Origin: Bacteroidia bacterium
GTDB lineage: Bacteria; Bacteroidota; Bacteroidia; Palsa-965
Reading direction: 5' to 3'
Assembly (NCBI GenBank): GCA_023151315.1
Contig: JAKLJE010000017.1
Span: 28,145 to 92,144, forward strand
DNA: 64,000 nucleotides
In this document: positions 18,028 through 26,112 of the stretch, piece after piece
Position numbering within the stretch: the first letter of the stretch is position 1
How the letters are laid out: each line of letters begins with the position of its first letter
Position numbers and translations under genes: made by a program
Notes under the pieces: model-generated
Told to the model about the DNA's origin: nothing
The model's input: the letters and a program-made list of their open reading frames with translations, nothing else
Database searches by the model: none

Positions 18028-20364
18028 TCAATGCATGAAGAGTATCTTCGTAACCCGCGTCTCTGTACCGTCATCATTGGTGATGAATACCAGATAAACA
18101 CCGGAAGCAGCGCGTTGTCCCTGGAAATTGTTTCCGTTCCAGATTGCTTGTCCTCCAAGTGCTGTTGTCTGGTAAACGAGGTTTCCTGAAATGTCGGTAA
18201 TTTTTACATCTGCATCACGCACGAGACCTTTGATCGCAATTGGTCCGGAATAGCCGGGCTGTACCGGATTGGGATAAGCATAAACGTCGCCCATCTGATC
18301 TTCACCTTCAACAGCATCTGAACGATAAGAAACAATTCCTTTGCCGGTAGCAAAAAATACTTCTCCTGTGCCCGGATCAATTGTAATCCCGGTTACAGTG
18401 TTGCTCAATAACGGTGAATTTTCCGCAGTGAAATGGAGAATTTCTTTCGTTCCGTCTGCCGACATTAAAAACACTCCTCCGCTTTCAGTTCCGATCCATT
18501 TGCGGTTGGCTCCATCTATTGCAATGGAAGTTACAACCTGACTTTCCATCAGAATCTGTGTGTATTCTCCTTGCTGAATAAGAATCTGCTGCGCATTACA
18601 TCCTGCAGAAGTGAATATATTCTCTGCGCAGTAAAATACACCGATTCCCTTGTCTGTACCGATCCAGATTTCTCCGTCTTGATCTTCTGCCATACAGAAA
18701 ACATCTGTTCCGGGCATTGCTCCGGTAGTGCTCGTAAATCCGAGTTTCTTTTTGCGATCGTCGGACAGATCGTCAATTGTTCCACCGTCGTCAAACACTA
18801 TCATCCCTCCGTTACGTGGTACAATCATCCACTTCTGCCCCAGCTCAGTAATCATAAGATCACCAACAGTTGTTCCGGTTACAACCATTCCCTGAAAATC
18901 AAACTCTCGCCATGTATTGTCTGCTTTTTTCACTTTCAGACACTTCATTGTGTGAGAGTTTACCATCCACAGGTTTCCATCCTTGTCGTACTCCACACCG
19001 CCAATACCGCACCAAGGATATTCAACTTTTGATTCCAGCATGGAGTTATACTGGTTGTAAACGTTCTGAACAACATTGTTCCGCAACTCTACTAATCCTT
19101 TGCCCCATGAACTAAGCCAGATGTGTGTGTTGTCTTCAGGATCAATTTCACAGTAATTGATATCGTACGTTGTATCAAGTGCCGGAACAGTAGTGTTCTT
19201 TAAAACATCCCAGGAATTATTTTGGTAGAGTGAAATTCCGGAAATGTTGTAAATGTTATTCCACGCATCATCCTTTCCTCCGGGAACAACAACAAGTCGG
19301 CCGTCACTGAAATCCATGTTTGCCGCATCAATACTTGCCGGACCGTTCGGACGATACTGGTGCCCGAACCACGGCTCTGTCATGTCAATCAAACCCTTCT
19401 GATCATCGGCATACCAGACTTCTGTATTGGAAACAGGAAACATGTCGTTGGGATACAAGTAAATCTGCGGACCCAAAGAATAATATGGTCCGGGACTGAA
19501 CATGTTTGTGTCGTGCGGAATCAAACCGCCGCCGTCTGCAATCCACATCATTGTGGATGTGCATGCAAGTTTTTTTACTGTGTGATTATTTCCAAAACCC
19601 GGTACATAACTCCACGCGGCAATATCAAAATCATAATACAATGTGGAATCTCGGTTCTGGCCCAATCCCATTTGGAAGCGCGACAGGTTCGCAACTAACT
19701 TATTGTCGAACAATATCATTGTGTTGTAAATGCCGGTTGGCAACCCTGGCATTTGCGTCCATGCGGCATAATTAGTCAGAAACGGATCGCTGAGGCTTGC
19801 AGATGAAATTCCTGTGGCCGTTGCAACAAAAATTGTTGTGCCATCAGAAGCAATTTGATAAGTGTGCAGGTAATTTCCATTCGGACCGATCAGATACGTA
19901 TCCTTAATTTCTTCACGATCTGTGTCAATTACTACCACTCCGAATCCGGTTGCGAGGTAAGCGAAATTGCCAATGAAGTGAATATCGTTGATCGATTTAT
20001 CAGCAACTATTTGGGAGCGCTTGATATCAGGAAGGTTAATGATTTTATTTCCTTTGATCAGATCTACGTTGCCGTTTTGATATCCAACAACCAAAACATT
20101 ATTAGCCGCGTTGTATTCCAATGCTCCGATTGAAAGATCACTTAGGCCTTCGATCTTCGTGATTGTTTCCATAGAATAATCACTTCTCGAAATTCTGAAC
20201 AAGCTGTTATCTGTTGCAGACCAAACGTGAGTTGCACTTCCGGTTACGGTTTTACATTGGAAATACGGAAGATGTATGGACCAACTGCCAATTGGCATGG
20301 CAACAACAGAAATGCCCGTTGCCAGAATCATTAATACGGTCAGAAGGGTATTGCGAAGTAGCAT
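18028..20364 (-). CDS. porZ: Type IX secretion system protein PorZ
   Basis: A 778-residue protein. It is the surface component of the T9SS attachment complex, which anchors cargo to lipopolysaccharide. After a signal peptide come repeated beta-propeller blades (GSWSIHLPYFQ, VWSATDNSLFRISRSD, KIEGLSDLSIGALEYN) and further blades resembling two-component-regulator propellers. A C-terminal T9SS type-A sorting domain follows (VYAYPNPVQPGYSGPI to the end). Length agrees with PorZ of Porphyromonas (about 776). The start is the ATG at 20364, because a TTG three codons upstream lies within the TAAATTTG promoter box (20371-20378). Confidence 0.85.
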   Translation of the reverse strand: MLLRNTLLTVLMILATGISVVAMPIGSWSIHLPYFQCKTVTGSATHVWSATDNSLFRISRSDYSMETITKIEGLSDLSIGALEYNAANNVLVVGYQNGNVDLIKGNKIINLPDIKRSQIVADKSINDIHFIGNFAYLATGFGVVVIDTDREEIKDTYLIGPNGNYLHTYQIASDGTTIFVATATGISSASLSDPFLTNYAAWTQMPGLPTGIYNTMILFDNKLVANLSRFQMGLGQNRDSTLYYDFDIAAWSYVPGFGNNHTVKKLACTSTMMWIADGGGLIPHDTNMFSPGPYYSLGPQIYLYPNDMFPVSNTEVWYADDQKGLIDMTEPWFGHQYRPNGPASIDAANMDFSDGRLVVVPGGKDDAWNNIYNISGISLYQNNSWDVLKNTTVPALDTTYDINYCEIDPEDNTHIWLSSWGKGLVELRNNVVQNVYNQYNSMLESKVEYPWCGIGGVEYDKDGNLWMVNSHTMKCLKVKKADNTWREFDFQGMVVTGTTVGDLMITELGQKWMIVPRNGGMIVFDDGGTIDDLSDDRKKKLGFTSTTGAMPGTDVFCMAEDQDGEIWIGTDKGIGVFYCAENIFTSAGCNAQQILIQQGEYTQILMESQVVTSIAIDGANRKWIGTESGGVFLMSADGTKEILHFTAENSPLLSNTVTGITIDPGTGEVFFATGKGIVSYRSDAVEGEDQMGDVYAYPNPVQPGYSGPIAIKGLVRDADVKITDISGNLVYQTTALGGQAIWNGNNFQGQRAASGVYLVFITNDDGTETRVTKILFMH

Positions 20365-20370
20365 GGTGAA

Positions 20371-20378
20371 CAAATTTA
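20371..20378 (-). promoter_or_regulatory. -7 box of porZ-recO
   Basis: Minus-strand TAAATTTG ends 6 bases before the porZ ATG, a leaderless-type spacing. Confidence 0.6.
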
Positions 20379-20469
20379 ACGAATCGTGCCGGTAATAAAC
20401 AGAGAAAGTGGCTGTTTATTGTGTCAAGAAGAAGATTATTTTGAGTGTAGAACATGGCAAGGGTCCTGC

Positions 20470-20498
20470 CCCTCCAAGGGTTCAGACCCTCCAAGGGT
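20470..20498. repeat. Two direct copies of CCCTCCAAGGGT
   Basis: Perfect 12-base copies at 20470-20481 and 20487-20498 (period 17) contain the palindromic ends CCCT/AGGG. This resembles a small dispersed REP-like element. It lies between porZ and tRNA-Arg, in a 277-base interval with no gene. Confidence 0.6.
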
Positions 20499-20594
20499 GT
20501 TGTTGTGTCGATCATTGTACAGCCCGAACAAATGGAAAAATCAACATTACATTTCAATCGGAAATTTTTCGCAACGCGAAAGTCGAATCCCGTC

Positions 20595-20636
20595 CAAAAA
20601 ATAAGCCACCTGCATTTTCATACAAGTGGCTATTAT
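20595..20636 (-). terminator. Terminator of tRNA-Arg
   Basis: A stem built on GCCAC/GTGGC with flanking A-T pairs, read from the minus strand, ends in a run of T. It starts a few bases beyond the tRNA 3' end. Confidence 0.7.
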
Positions 20637-20641
20637 TTCTG

Positions 20642-20715
20642 TGGTCCCGGCGGGATTCGAACCCACAACCAACAGAACCGGAATCTGTCATTCTATCCAG
20701 TTGAACTACGGAACC
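20642..20715 (-). tRNA. tRNA-Arg (anticodon CCG)
   Basis: A full cloverleaf on the minus strand: acceptor GGTTCCG pairs with CGGGACC. The anticodon stem ACAGA/TCTGT encloses the loop TTCCGGT, giving anticodon CCG for Arg CGG codons. The T-loop is GGTTCGAATCC-like, and the CCA end is not encoded. A TATCTTTG promoter box lies 7 bases upstream. Confidence 0.95.
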
Positions 20716-20722
20716 TGTGCGG

Positions 20723-20730
20723 CAAAGATA
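20723..20730 (-). promoter_or_regulatory. -7 box of tRNA-Arg
   Basis: Minus-strand TATCTTTG (TAnnTTTG), with a TTG about 16 bases further upstream as a possible -33 element. Confidence 0.65.
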
Positions 20731-20745
20731 CGAATCAGGATGTCA

Positions 20746-21918
20746 TCAATTCATTTTACCTAACGCCTGCTCCAAATCCTGAATCAGCAGCTGCGTATCT
20801 TCCAAGCCGATATAAACCCGAATCATATTCCATGGCAATTGCGAACTCAAACTTGCGGAAGCGCGCAATGCGCATACAGGCAGTATCAATGATTCGTGTC
20901 CGCCCCAACTTGTAGCAAGCAGAAAACAACAAAGTGCATTGCAGAAACTTTCCACTTGCGCTACGTCCTTCGCTTTGAGTTGAATGGTGAGCAATCCTCC
21001 GCCCTGTCTCATCTGCTGTACAGCGAGATCATATTGAGAATTCGATTTCAGTGTTGGATAATATACCTTTTCGATTTTCGGATTTTGCTCCAACCATTCT
21101 GCAATTTGTTGTGCTGAAGTTGAAGATCTGTTCACGCGCAACTCCAATGTTCGCATTCCGCGAATGATCAGCCACGCATCGTGCGCACTGACAACCGCAC
21201 CGAGCGTCATGTATTCCTCAGCCATCATTTTTGAAATCCGCGCTGACGTTGATGCAACTACTCCTGCGATTACGTCCGAATGTCCATTCAGATATTTCGT
21301 TGCTGAATGAACAACGATATCAACACCCATAGCAGCCGGCTTTTGATTCAGTGGCGAATTATAACTGTTGTCCAGAATTGTTGTGATTCCCGCACTCTTG
21401 GCATAATTAGTAATCGCGCTTATATTCTGCATTTCAAAAGTCATGGAATTCGGACTTTCCAGATAAATCAGACGCGTATTTTTCTGAACAGCTTTGAAGA
21501 CTTCGCTCTCATCACAAGCATCAACAAATGTGGATTCAACTCCGTATTTAGAAAGATATCCCGAGATCAATGTGTTGGTCCAGCTGTAAGGTTTCTGCAC
21601 GCAAACCACATGATCTCCGGATTTCACTACCGACATTACAGCTGCAGCAACGGCCGCGGATCCGCTGGAGAAAACGAGCGCATCTTCTGCTCCTTCCAGC
21701 GCGGCAAGTTTCTTTCTCAGGATGGCAACGGTCGGATTATAACCGCGCGTATAAAATGGCACTTGTAATTCTGTTTCCAGCTGCTTTCGCATTTCTCCAA
21801 TTGACTTGAATGCGAAGTTGGAGGTAAGCATCATCGGAGGATTCACAGCGTTGTAGTAATTCTCGCGATCTTCTCCGAGATGATTGAGAATCCAGGAAAT
21901 GTTGTCTTCGTTTTTCAT
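20746..21918 (-). CDS. Cys/Met-metabolism PLP-dependent enzyme (trans-sulfuration family)
   Basis: A 390-residue fold-type I PLP enzyme of the cystathionine gamma-synthase / beta-lyase / methionine gamma-lyase family. The PLP-binding lysine lies in SATKYLNGHSDVIAG. An SSGSAAVAAAVMS phosphate-cup segment and a C-terminal VRVYIGLED-type motif (here IRVYIGLEDTQLL) are also present. Motifs do not decide which reaction it performs. The gene is preceded by a 15-codon open frame and a 9-bp inverted repeat that may regulate it. Confidence 0.85.
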   Translation of the reverse strand: MKNEDNISWILNHLGEDRENYYNAVNPPMMLTSNFAFKSIGEMRKQLETELQVPFYTRGYNPTVAILRKKLAALEGAEDALVFSSGSAAVAAAVMSVVKSGDHVVCVQKPYSWTNTLISGYLSKYGVESTFVDACDESEVFKAVQKNTRLIYLESPNSMTFEMQNISAITNYAKSAGITTILDNSYNSPLNQKPAAMGVDIVVHSATKYLNGHSDVIAGVVASTSARISKMMAEEYMTLGAVVSAHDAWLIIRGMRTLELRVNRSSTSAQQIAEWLEQNPKIEKVYYPTLKSNSQYDLAVQQMRQGGGLLTIQLKAKDVAQVESFCNALCCFLLATSWGGHESLILPVCALRASASLSSQLPWNMIRVYIGLEDTQLLIQDLEQALGKMN

Positions 21919-21962
21919 GGGAATAAAGAAGGGGCGGCTGTTGGGTTATTTCTGTTTTCCAT
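21915..21962 (-). CDS. Possible 15-codon leader peptide upstream of the PLP enzyme
   Basis: A short frame, ATG at 21962, encodes MENRNNPTAAPSLFP. Its TGA overlaps the start codon of the PLP enzyme as ATGA. The overlap suggests translational coupling or a leader peptide. No conservation evidence is available, and a frame of this length may arise by chance. Confidence 0.25.
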   Translation of the reverse strand: MENRNNPTAAPSLFP

Positions 21963-21995
21963 GACAAAGAAAGTAACTTCAACTGTGCCGCCCCT
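21930..21995. promoter_or_regulatory. Spaced 9-bp inverted repeat in front of the PLP enzyme gene
   Basis: AGGGGCGGC (21930-21938) and its exact complement GCCGCCCCT (21987-21995) are separated by 48 bases holding a possible promoter and the leader frame. It could be an RNA stem or a two-half-site operator. It does not match a riboswitch consensus I can recall. Confidence 0.4.
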
Positions 21996-22019
21996 GATTA
22001 ATTCAGGAAATGCTGAATT

Positions 22020-22910
22020 CTATTTTTTGCGAAGCAGATAAATCTGGCTGGACCAGGCTTCTTTTCCGGCGCGAGAGTTGGAGATCCAACCTCTGCGGAA
22101 TGCTCCGAAATAGTTCACTGAACCTGTAAGATATTTTTCGCTCAGCATGGAAACGTAGTAGCTGTCGAATTTCATCGGGAGAATTTCTTTCACCTCAAAT
22201 CCTCTCGGGCCGAAAAGTGCGCGGATATCATCCGGACGGAAATGCCACAAGTGTCGCGGCACGTCGTAAGCTGCCCAATGTTTTCCGTAATGCTGCGCGT
22301 CGTGTGAATTGCGATTCGGAACGGCTACGATCAAAAGGCCGTCCTGTTTCAGAATTGATTTGAGCTCCTCGATACGACCGTGCAAATCCGGAACATGTTC
22401 GAGAACATGCCACATTGAAATCACATCCATGGATGCCGGAGCAATGCTCTTCAGTGCTTCTTCCGGTTGAACATCGAGCTGGTAGTTAGACTTCGCTGCA
22501 GCGCGTGCGCGCTCACCCGGTTCAATTCCGCGAACATTCCAACCGTCCAGCTTCATCGTGTTCAGGAATTCTCCTGTTCCGCAGCCAATGTCCAACAAGG
22601 CTCCTTTTTTCTGGCGGGCGTTTATCATTTCGCACTTCTCGCGGAGCGTACGATTGCGCACAGCCTGATACAAACGGCTCACAATTCCCTTTTTCGTGTT
22701 CGAATGAGAAATGTATTCATCCGACTCATAAAACGCGCCCAGATCGGAATTCTGTGGTCGTGGCGAGGTATAAACGAATCCGCAACCGGAGCACTGCTGT
22801 AATTCGAAGTTCTTTTTGCTGACCGTATAGTCTGTGCAGCTCAGAAAATGCGTTTTCTGATCGGAATTACACACCGGGCAGTTTTGAATTGAAATCAATT
22901 GATTTTTCAC
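22020..22910 (-). CDS. SAM-dependent methyltransferase with N-terminal zinc ribbon
   Basis: A 296-residue class I methyltransferase. Residues 10-45 hold a two-CxxC zinc ribbon (CPVCNSD and CSGCGF). The SAM-binding motif is LLDIGCGTGEFL (about 107-118), followed by motif IV, VISMWHVLEHVPD, as in UbiE/Methyltransf_23 proteins. This zinc-ribbon plus methyltransferase layout is common in polysaccharide and sugar C-methyltransferases, but no such cluster surrounds it. The start is GTG at 22910. The 304 bases upstream are AT-rich and carry a parS-like site. Confidence 0.8.
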   Translation of the reverse strand: MKNQLISIQNCPVCNSDQKTHFLSCTDYTVSKKNFELQQCSGCGFVYTSPRPQNSDLGAFYESDEYISHSNTKKGIVSRLYQAVRNRTLREKCEMINARQKKGALLDIGCGTGEFLNTMKLDGWNVRGIEPGERARAAAKSNYQLDVQPEEALKSIAPASMDVISMWHVLEHVPDLHGRIEELKSILKQDGLLIVAVPNRNSHDAQHYGKHWAAYDVPRHLWHFRPDDIRALFGPRGFEVKEILPMKFDSYYVSMLSEKYLTGSVNYFGAFRRGWISNSRAGKEAWSSQIYLLRKK

Positions 22911-23008
22911 AAATATTGTTTTAATGAATATGCAAGTATATTGATTATCTGTGTATTAAACAAATATTATAGATGTTTTTTTATGTGTAATTTATCACAT
23001 TTATATAT

Positions 23009-23024
23009 TGTTCCACGTGAAACA
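23009..23024. promoter_or_regulatory. parS-like centromere site
   Basis: TGTTCCACGTGAAACA differs from the widespread ParB site TGTTTCACGTGAAACA at one position, which varies between C and T in known sites. It is intergenic, in an AT-rich region just downstream of mnmG. Confidence 0.7.
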
Positions 23025-23154
23025 TATTTTGATATACATTAATACTACTTTACTTTGTTTTACCATTATGTAACTACTTGTTATACTGATGTTTTAATTA
23101 CTTATTATACGCATTAATAATATAAATAGTTGCGATGGTGCAAAAATATGACCC

Positions 23155-23181
23155 AACAAAAAAGCCGGCGATGTGCCGGCT
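23155..23181 (-). terminator. Terminator of mnmG
   Basis: Perfect AGCCGGC/GCCGGCT stem (23163-23181) with a five-base loop, followed on the minus strand by TTTTTT. It lies 34 bases after the mnmG stop. Confidence 0.85.
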
Positions 23182-23214
23182 CAATTGAGTCTATACTGCT
23201 GTTCCGTGGCAGGC

Positions 23215-25086
23215 TTATCTGCCCAAATAAATCATGAGGACGGAAATATCAGCGGGAGAAATTCCACTGATTCTGGACGCTTGTCCAAGGCTTCGGGGAC
23301 GTTGACGGGAGAGTTTTTCTTTTGCTTCGATAGAAAGTGAAGCGAGCTTTCTGTAATCTAAATCTTCGTCAAGCATCACATAATCGAGACGCTGCATCTT
23401 ATCAGCGAGTTCACTTTCCCTTTGAATATACCCTTCGTACTTCACCTGAATCTCGGCTTGCTCGATGTCTTCTTTGCGGAAACTATTCAGGAAATCTGAT
23501 GTAGGACTGCTAATATCTCGCAGATCCCAAATAGAAACACCCGGGCGAGATAAAACCGAAGTCAGCTTTACCTTCTGGTTCAAAGGGCTTGATTCACGTG
23601 AAACCAGAAAATCGTTGGCCTCTTCCGGACTGATTGCCTGTTCGCGCAGGAACTTGATAATCTTATCGGACGCAAGCTTCTTTTCATTTACGCGATCCAT
23701 TCTTTCCTTGGAAGCAAGTCCCAACTCGAAAGCACGCGGCGTAAGCCGCAAGTCCGCATTATCCTGGCGGAGCAGAATTCTGTACTCTGCCCTGCTGGTA
23801 AACATACGGTAAGGCTCCTCTGTTCCTTTCGTAATCAGATCATCAATCAGAACTCCGATGTACGCGTCAGATCTGGACAAAACAAATGGAGCCTGCTCAC
23901 GTACGGATAAATGCGCGTTAATGCCCGCAATCAATCCCTGACAAGCGGCTTCCTCGTACCCGGTTGTTCCATTAATCTGACCTGCGAAATATAAGTTCTT
24001 GACCAATCGGGTTTGAAGTGTAGAGTCCAGCTGTACCGGCGGGAAATAATCGTACTCAATAGCATATCCCGGACGGAACATCTTCACATTCTCGAAACCC
24101 GGTATCAAACGCAACGCCTTCATCTGAACATCTTCAGGAAGTGAAGTCGAGAACCCGTTTACGTAAACCTCAACTGTATTCCAACCTTCCGGTTCCACAA
24201 AAATCTGATGCCGATTGCGCTCAGCGAACCTGGTAATCTTATCCTCAATAGACGGACAATATCTTGGCCCTAAACCTTGGATACGTCCGGCATACATCGG
24301 CGACTTTTCAAAACCTGTACGCAGTATGTCATGAACTGTGTCATTCGTGTATGTAATAAAACACGAACGCTGCTCCTTTAACGGACTTGTCGTATCCGAA
24401 TAAGAGAACTTCTCCGGATTTTCATCTCCAGGCTGCTCTTCCATCTTACTATAGTCCAAAGACCGACCATCAACCCGCGGAGGCGTACCAGTCTTCATGC
24501 GCCCGGCTTCAAAACCCAACTCTACCAACTGTTCCGTTATTCCGGTCGCCGCCTTCTCTCCTGTTCTACCTCCACCGAAGTTCTTCTCACCAATATGGAT
24601 CTTACCATTCAGGAACGTTCCATTGGTTAGCACAACCGCCTTAGCACGAATAGAAACACCCATACTGGTTATAACTCCTCGAGCGTATCCATCTTCGACG
24701 ATAAGACTTGAAACCATGTCCTGCCAGAAATCCAGATTCGGTGTTTGCTCCAGCATCAAACGCCATTCCTCAGCGAAACGCCAGCGGTCCGACTGAGCTC
24801 GCGGACTCCACATTGCTGGTCCTTTGGAGCGATTCAACATTCTGAATTGAATCGCGGTTTTGTCAGTTACGATTCCCGAGTATCCACCCAGCGCATCCAC
24901 TTCACGAACGATCTGTCCTTTAGCAACACCCCCCATAGCAGGATTGCAACTCATCTGAGCAATGGTCTGCATGTTCATCGTCACCAAAAGTGTCTTTGAA
25001 CCAAGATTGGCAGCAGCAGCCGCAGCTTCACAACCGGCATGACCGGCGCCAACTACAATTACATCATACTCTTCAAAAATCGCCAT
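23215..25086 (-). CDS. mnmG: tRNA uridine-5-carboxymethylaminomethyl modification enzyme MnmG (GidA)
   Basis: This 623-residue FAD enzyme acts with MnmE to modify the wobble uridine of several tRNAs. The FAD-binding glycine motif is VVVGAGHAGCEAA near residue 10. The family signatures GGVAKGQIVREVDALGG, GRTGEKAATGI and KTGTPPRVDGR are present, along with the closing helical domain (RISGISPADISVL). The start is the ATG at 25086, which gives the usual length. An upstream in-frame start at 25200 would lie before the promoter box. gidA is often origin-proximal in bacteria, and here it is flanked by parS-like sites on both sides. Confidence 0.95.
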   Translation of the reverse strand: MAIFEEYDVIVVGAGHAGCEAAAAAANLGSKTLLVTMNMQTIAQMSCNPAMGGVAKGQIVREVDALGGYSGIVTDKTAIQFRMLNRSKGPAMWSPRAQSDRWRFAEEWRLMLEQTPNLDFWQDMVSSLIVEDGYARGVITSMGVSIRAKAVVLTNGTFLNGKIHIGEKNFGGGRTGEKAATGITEQLVELGFEAGRMKTGTPPRVDGRSLDYSKMEEQPGDENPEKFSYSDTTSPLKEQRSCFITYTNDTVHDILRTGFEKSPMYAGRIQGLGPRYCPSIEDKITRFAERNRHQIFVEPEGWNTVEVYVNGFSTSLPEDVQMKALRLIPGFENVKMFRPGYAIEYDYFPPVQLDSTLQTRLVKNLYFAGQINGTTGYEEAACQGLIAGINAHLSVREQAPFVLSRSDAYIGVLIDDLITKGTEEPYRMFTSRAEYRILLRQDNADLRLTPRAFELGLASKERMDRVNEKKLASDKIIKFLREQAISPEEANDFLVSRESSPLNQKVKLTSVLSRPGVSIWDLRDISSPTSDFLNSFRKEDIEQAEIQVKYEGYIQRESELADKMQRLDYVMLDEDLDYRKLASLSIEAKEKLSRQRPRSLGQASRISGISPADISVLMIYLGR

Positions 25087-25092
25087 AGCCAG

Positions 25093-25100
25093 CAAAGGTA
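25093..25100 (-). promoter_or_regulatory. -7 box of mnmG
   Basis: Minus-strand TACCTTTG (followed by C) ends 6 bases before the mnmG ATG. It both supports the start choice and suggests a leaderless mRNA. Confidence 0.65.
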
Positions 25101-25143
25101 GTGAATGAGAATATCGTCGCCATAAGATTAACAAATCCTCATC

Positions 25144-25159
25144 CGTTCCACGTGGAACA
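25144..25159. promoter_or_regulatory. parS-like centromere site upstream of mnmG
   Basis: CGTTCCACGTGGAACA contains a perfect 14-bp palindrome GTTCCACGTGGAAC and matches the ParB-site pattern except at the first base. It is intergenic, between the mnmG promoter and the preceding gene's terminator. Confidence 0.7.
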
Positions 25160-25161
25160 AG

Positions 25162-25188
25162 AAAAAACCCCGAGTGAATTACCCGGGG
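25162..25188 (-). terminator. Terminator of the lipocalin-like gene
   Basis: Stem 25168-25175 with 25181-25188 (one mismatch) around a five-base loop, then six T on the minus strand. Confidence 0.75.
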
Positions 25189-25211
25189 CTGCATTACCAT
25201 TCGATCTCTGC

Positions 25212-25667
25212 TTACTTAGCGGCCGGAGCCGCAACAGCAGGAGCAGAGTAAATCAGAATATTATGTGTTCCTGTGCCGTCACGATAATCGATCTTGAGTT
25301 CGGTACCGGTGTTCGATAACACTTTGAACTGCTTAACAGCTCCTGCGTCTGTTGTCAACTTAATCCAAGTACCTGCAGCATCAACAGTCCAAGTTCCGCC
25401 TTCGGCTACGCCGTCATAAATCAAACGATAACGGCCATTCTCCATCAAGTTTAACAGATCGTTTTTCTGAAGCTCTGTAGGATCCTGGGCCAGATCAAAA
25501 GTCTCCGTGCCTTTCAATTTCCATTCCTTAACCAAAGCTTTCCCTTTGTCATTAAGAGTAGGGGCAGTCTTTGTAGTGCCGTTGGTTGCCGGTGTCGTGG
25601 TTTTACCTTGCTGTGCGAACATCGTTAATCCGCCAAGGCAGAGCAGGAGGGTAAAGAGTTTTTTCAT
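25212..25667 (-). CDS. Secreted lipocalin-like small protein
   Basis: A 151-residue protein with a signal peptide (MKKLFTLLLCLGGLTMFAQ), a Thr-rich linker and a beta-rich domain. The domain reads like Bacteroidota lipocalin-like families (VKEWKLKGTETFD, NGRYRLIYDG, GGTWTVDAAGTWIKLT, FKVLSNTGTELKIDYRD). It ends in an Ala/Pro-rich tail. No ligand can be inferred. It is last in a run of four minus-strand genes and has its own terminator. Confidence 0.65.
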   Translation of the reverse strand: MKKLFTLLLCLGGLTMFAQQGKTTTPATNGTTKTAPTLNDKGKALVKEWKLKGTETFDLAQDPTELQKNDLLNLMENGRYRLIYDGVAEGGTWTVDAAGTWIKLTTDAGAVKQFKVLSNTGTELKIDYRDGTGTHNILIYSAPAVAAPAAK

Positions 25668-25671
25668 GGTT

Positions 25672-26109
25672 TCAGATTATACGTAAATCTAATGCTTTTT
25701 CTTCTTCAGCTCTCATTCGCTTTGCCTGAGCCGCTGATTTGTCTTTGAAGCCGCAGAGATGCAACAAACCGTGTGCCATAACACGAGCTAATTCATCACT
25801 GAAAGACTGCTTGTACTTTGAAGCGTTGTCCTTTACCCGATCAATACTGATATAGATCTCGCCCGAAACTGAACCTCGCACAGCATCCATCGGAAAAGTA
25901 ATAATGTCAGTAAGCGTATTGTGGTTTAGAAACTCGCGGTTCATTTCCAGCAAGCCGTCATCAGACTTGAAAACATATGTCAATGATTCGATCTTGAATT
26001 TGTGTAACTTCGCAATCCGCTGCAACCAAAGTTTGATTTTCGCTTTGTTGCGCAATGAGAACTTGATGCCATCCGAATAGAATTCGATCTGACCGGAAGC
26101 TGAAGTCAT
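25672..26109 (-). CDS. ybeY: Endoribonuclease YbeY
   Basis: A 145-residue metal-dependent RNase for 16S rRNA maturation and ribosome quality control. The metal motif reads HGLLHLCGFKDK: the first two histidines are kept, but the position of the third ligand, histidine in the H-x3-H-x5-H form, holds aspartate. I recall the same variant in other Bacteroidota. An upstream NTLTDIITFPMD stretch is also typical. It lies 3 bases after the ATPase gene and is clearly operonic. Confidence 0.9.
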   Translation of the reverse strand: MTSASGQIEFYSDGIKFSLRNKAKIKLWLQRIAKLHKFKIESLTYVFKSDDGLLEMNREFLNHNTLTDIITFPMDAVRGSVSGEIYISIDRVKDNASKYKQSFSDELARVMAHGLLHLCGFKDKSAAQAKRMRAEEEKALDLRII

Positions 26110-26112
26110 AAA

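Larger units (their letters stand above)
22911..23214. other. AT-rich gene-free interval between mnmG and the methyltransferase gene
   Basis: Strikingly AT-rich 304-base stretch with no open frame worth calling. It contains a parS-like 16-mer (23009-23024) and the mnmG terminator (23155-23181). Near-matches to DnaA boxes (such as TTATCACAT) are too poor to count. Confidence 0.6.

Noticed and set aside
20454..20915. 153-codon plus-strand frame across tRNA-Arg
   Set aside because: It reads through the antisense of the tRNA (the familiar GPGGIRTHNQ translation) and into the PLP gene; not a gene.
21919..22019. SAM-II riboswitch upstream of the PLP enzyme
   Set aside because: The pseudoknot pattern I remember for SAM-II is not present; only a spaced inverted repeat and a short frame are visible.
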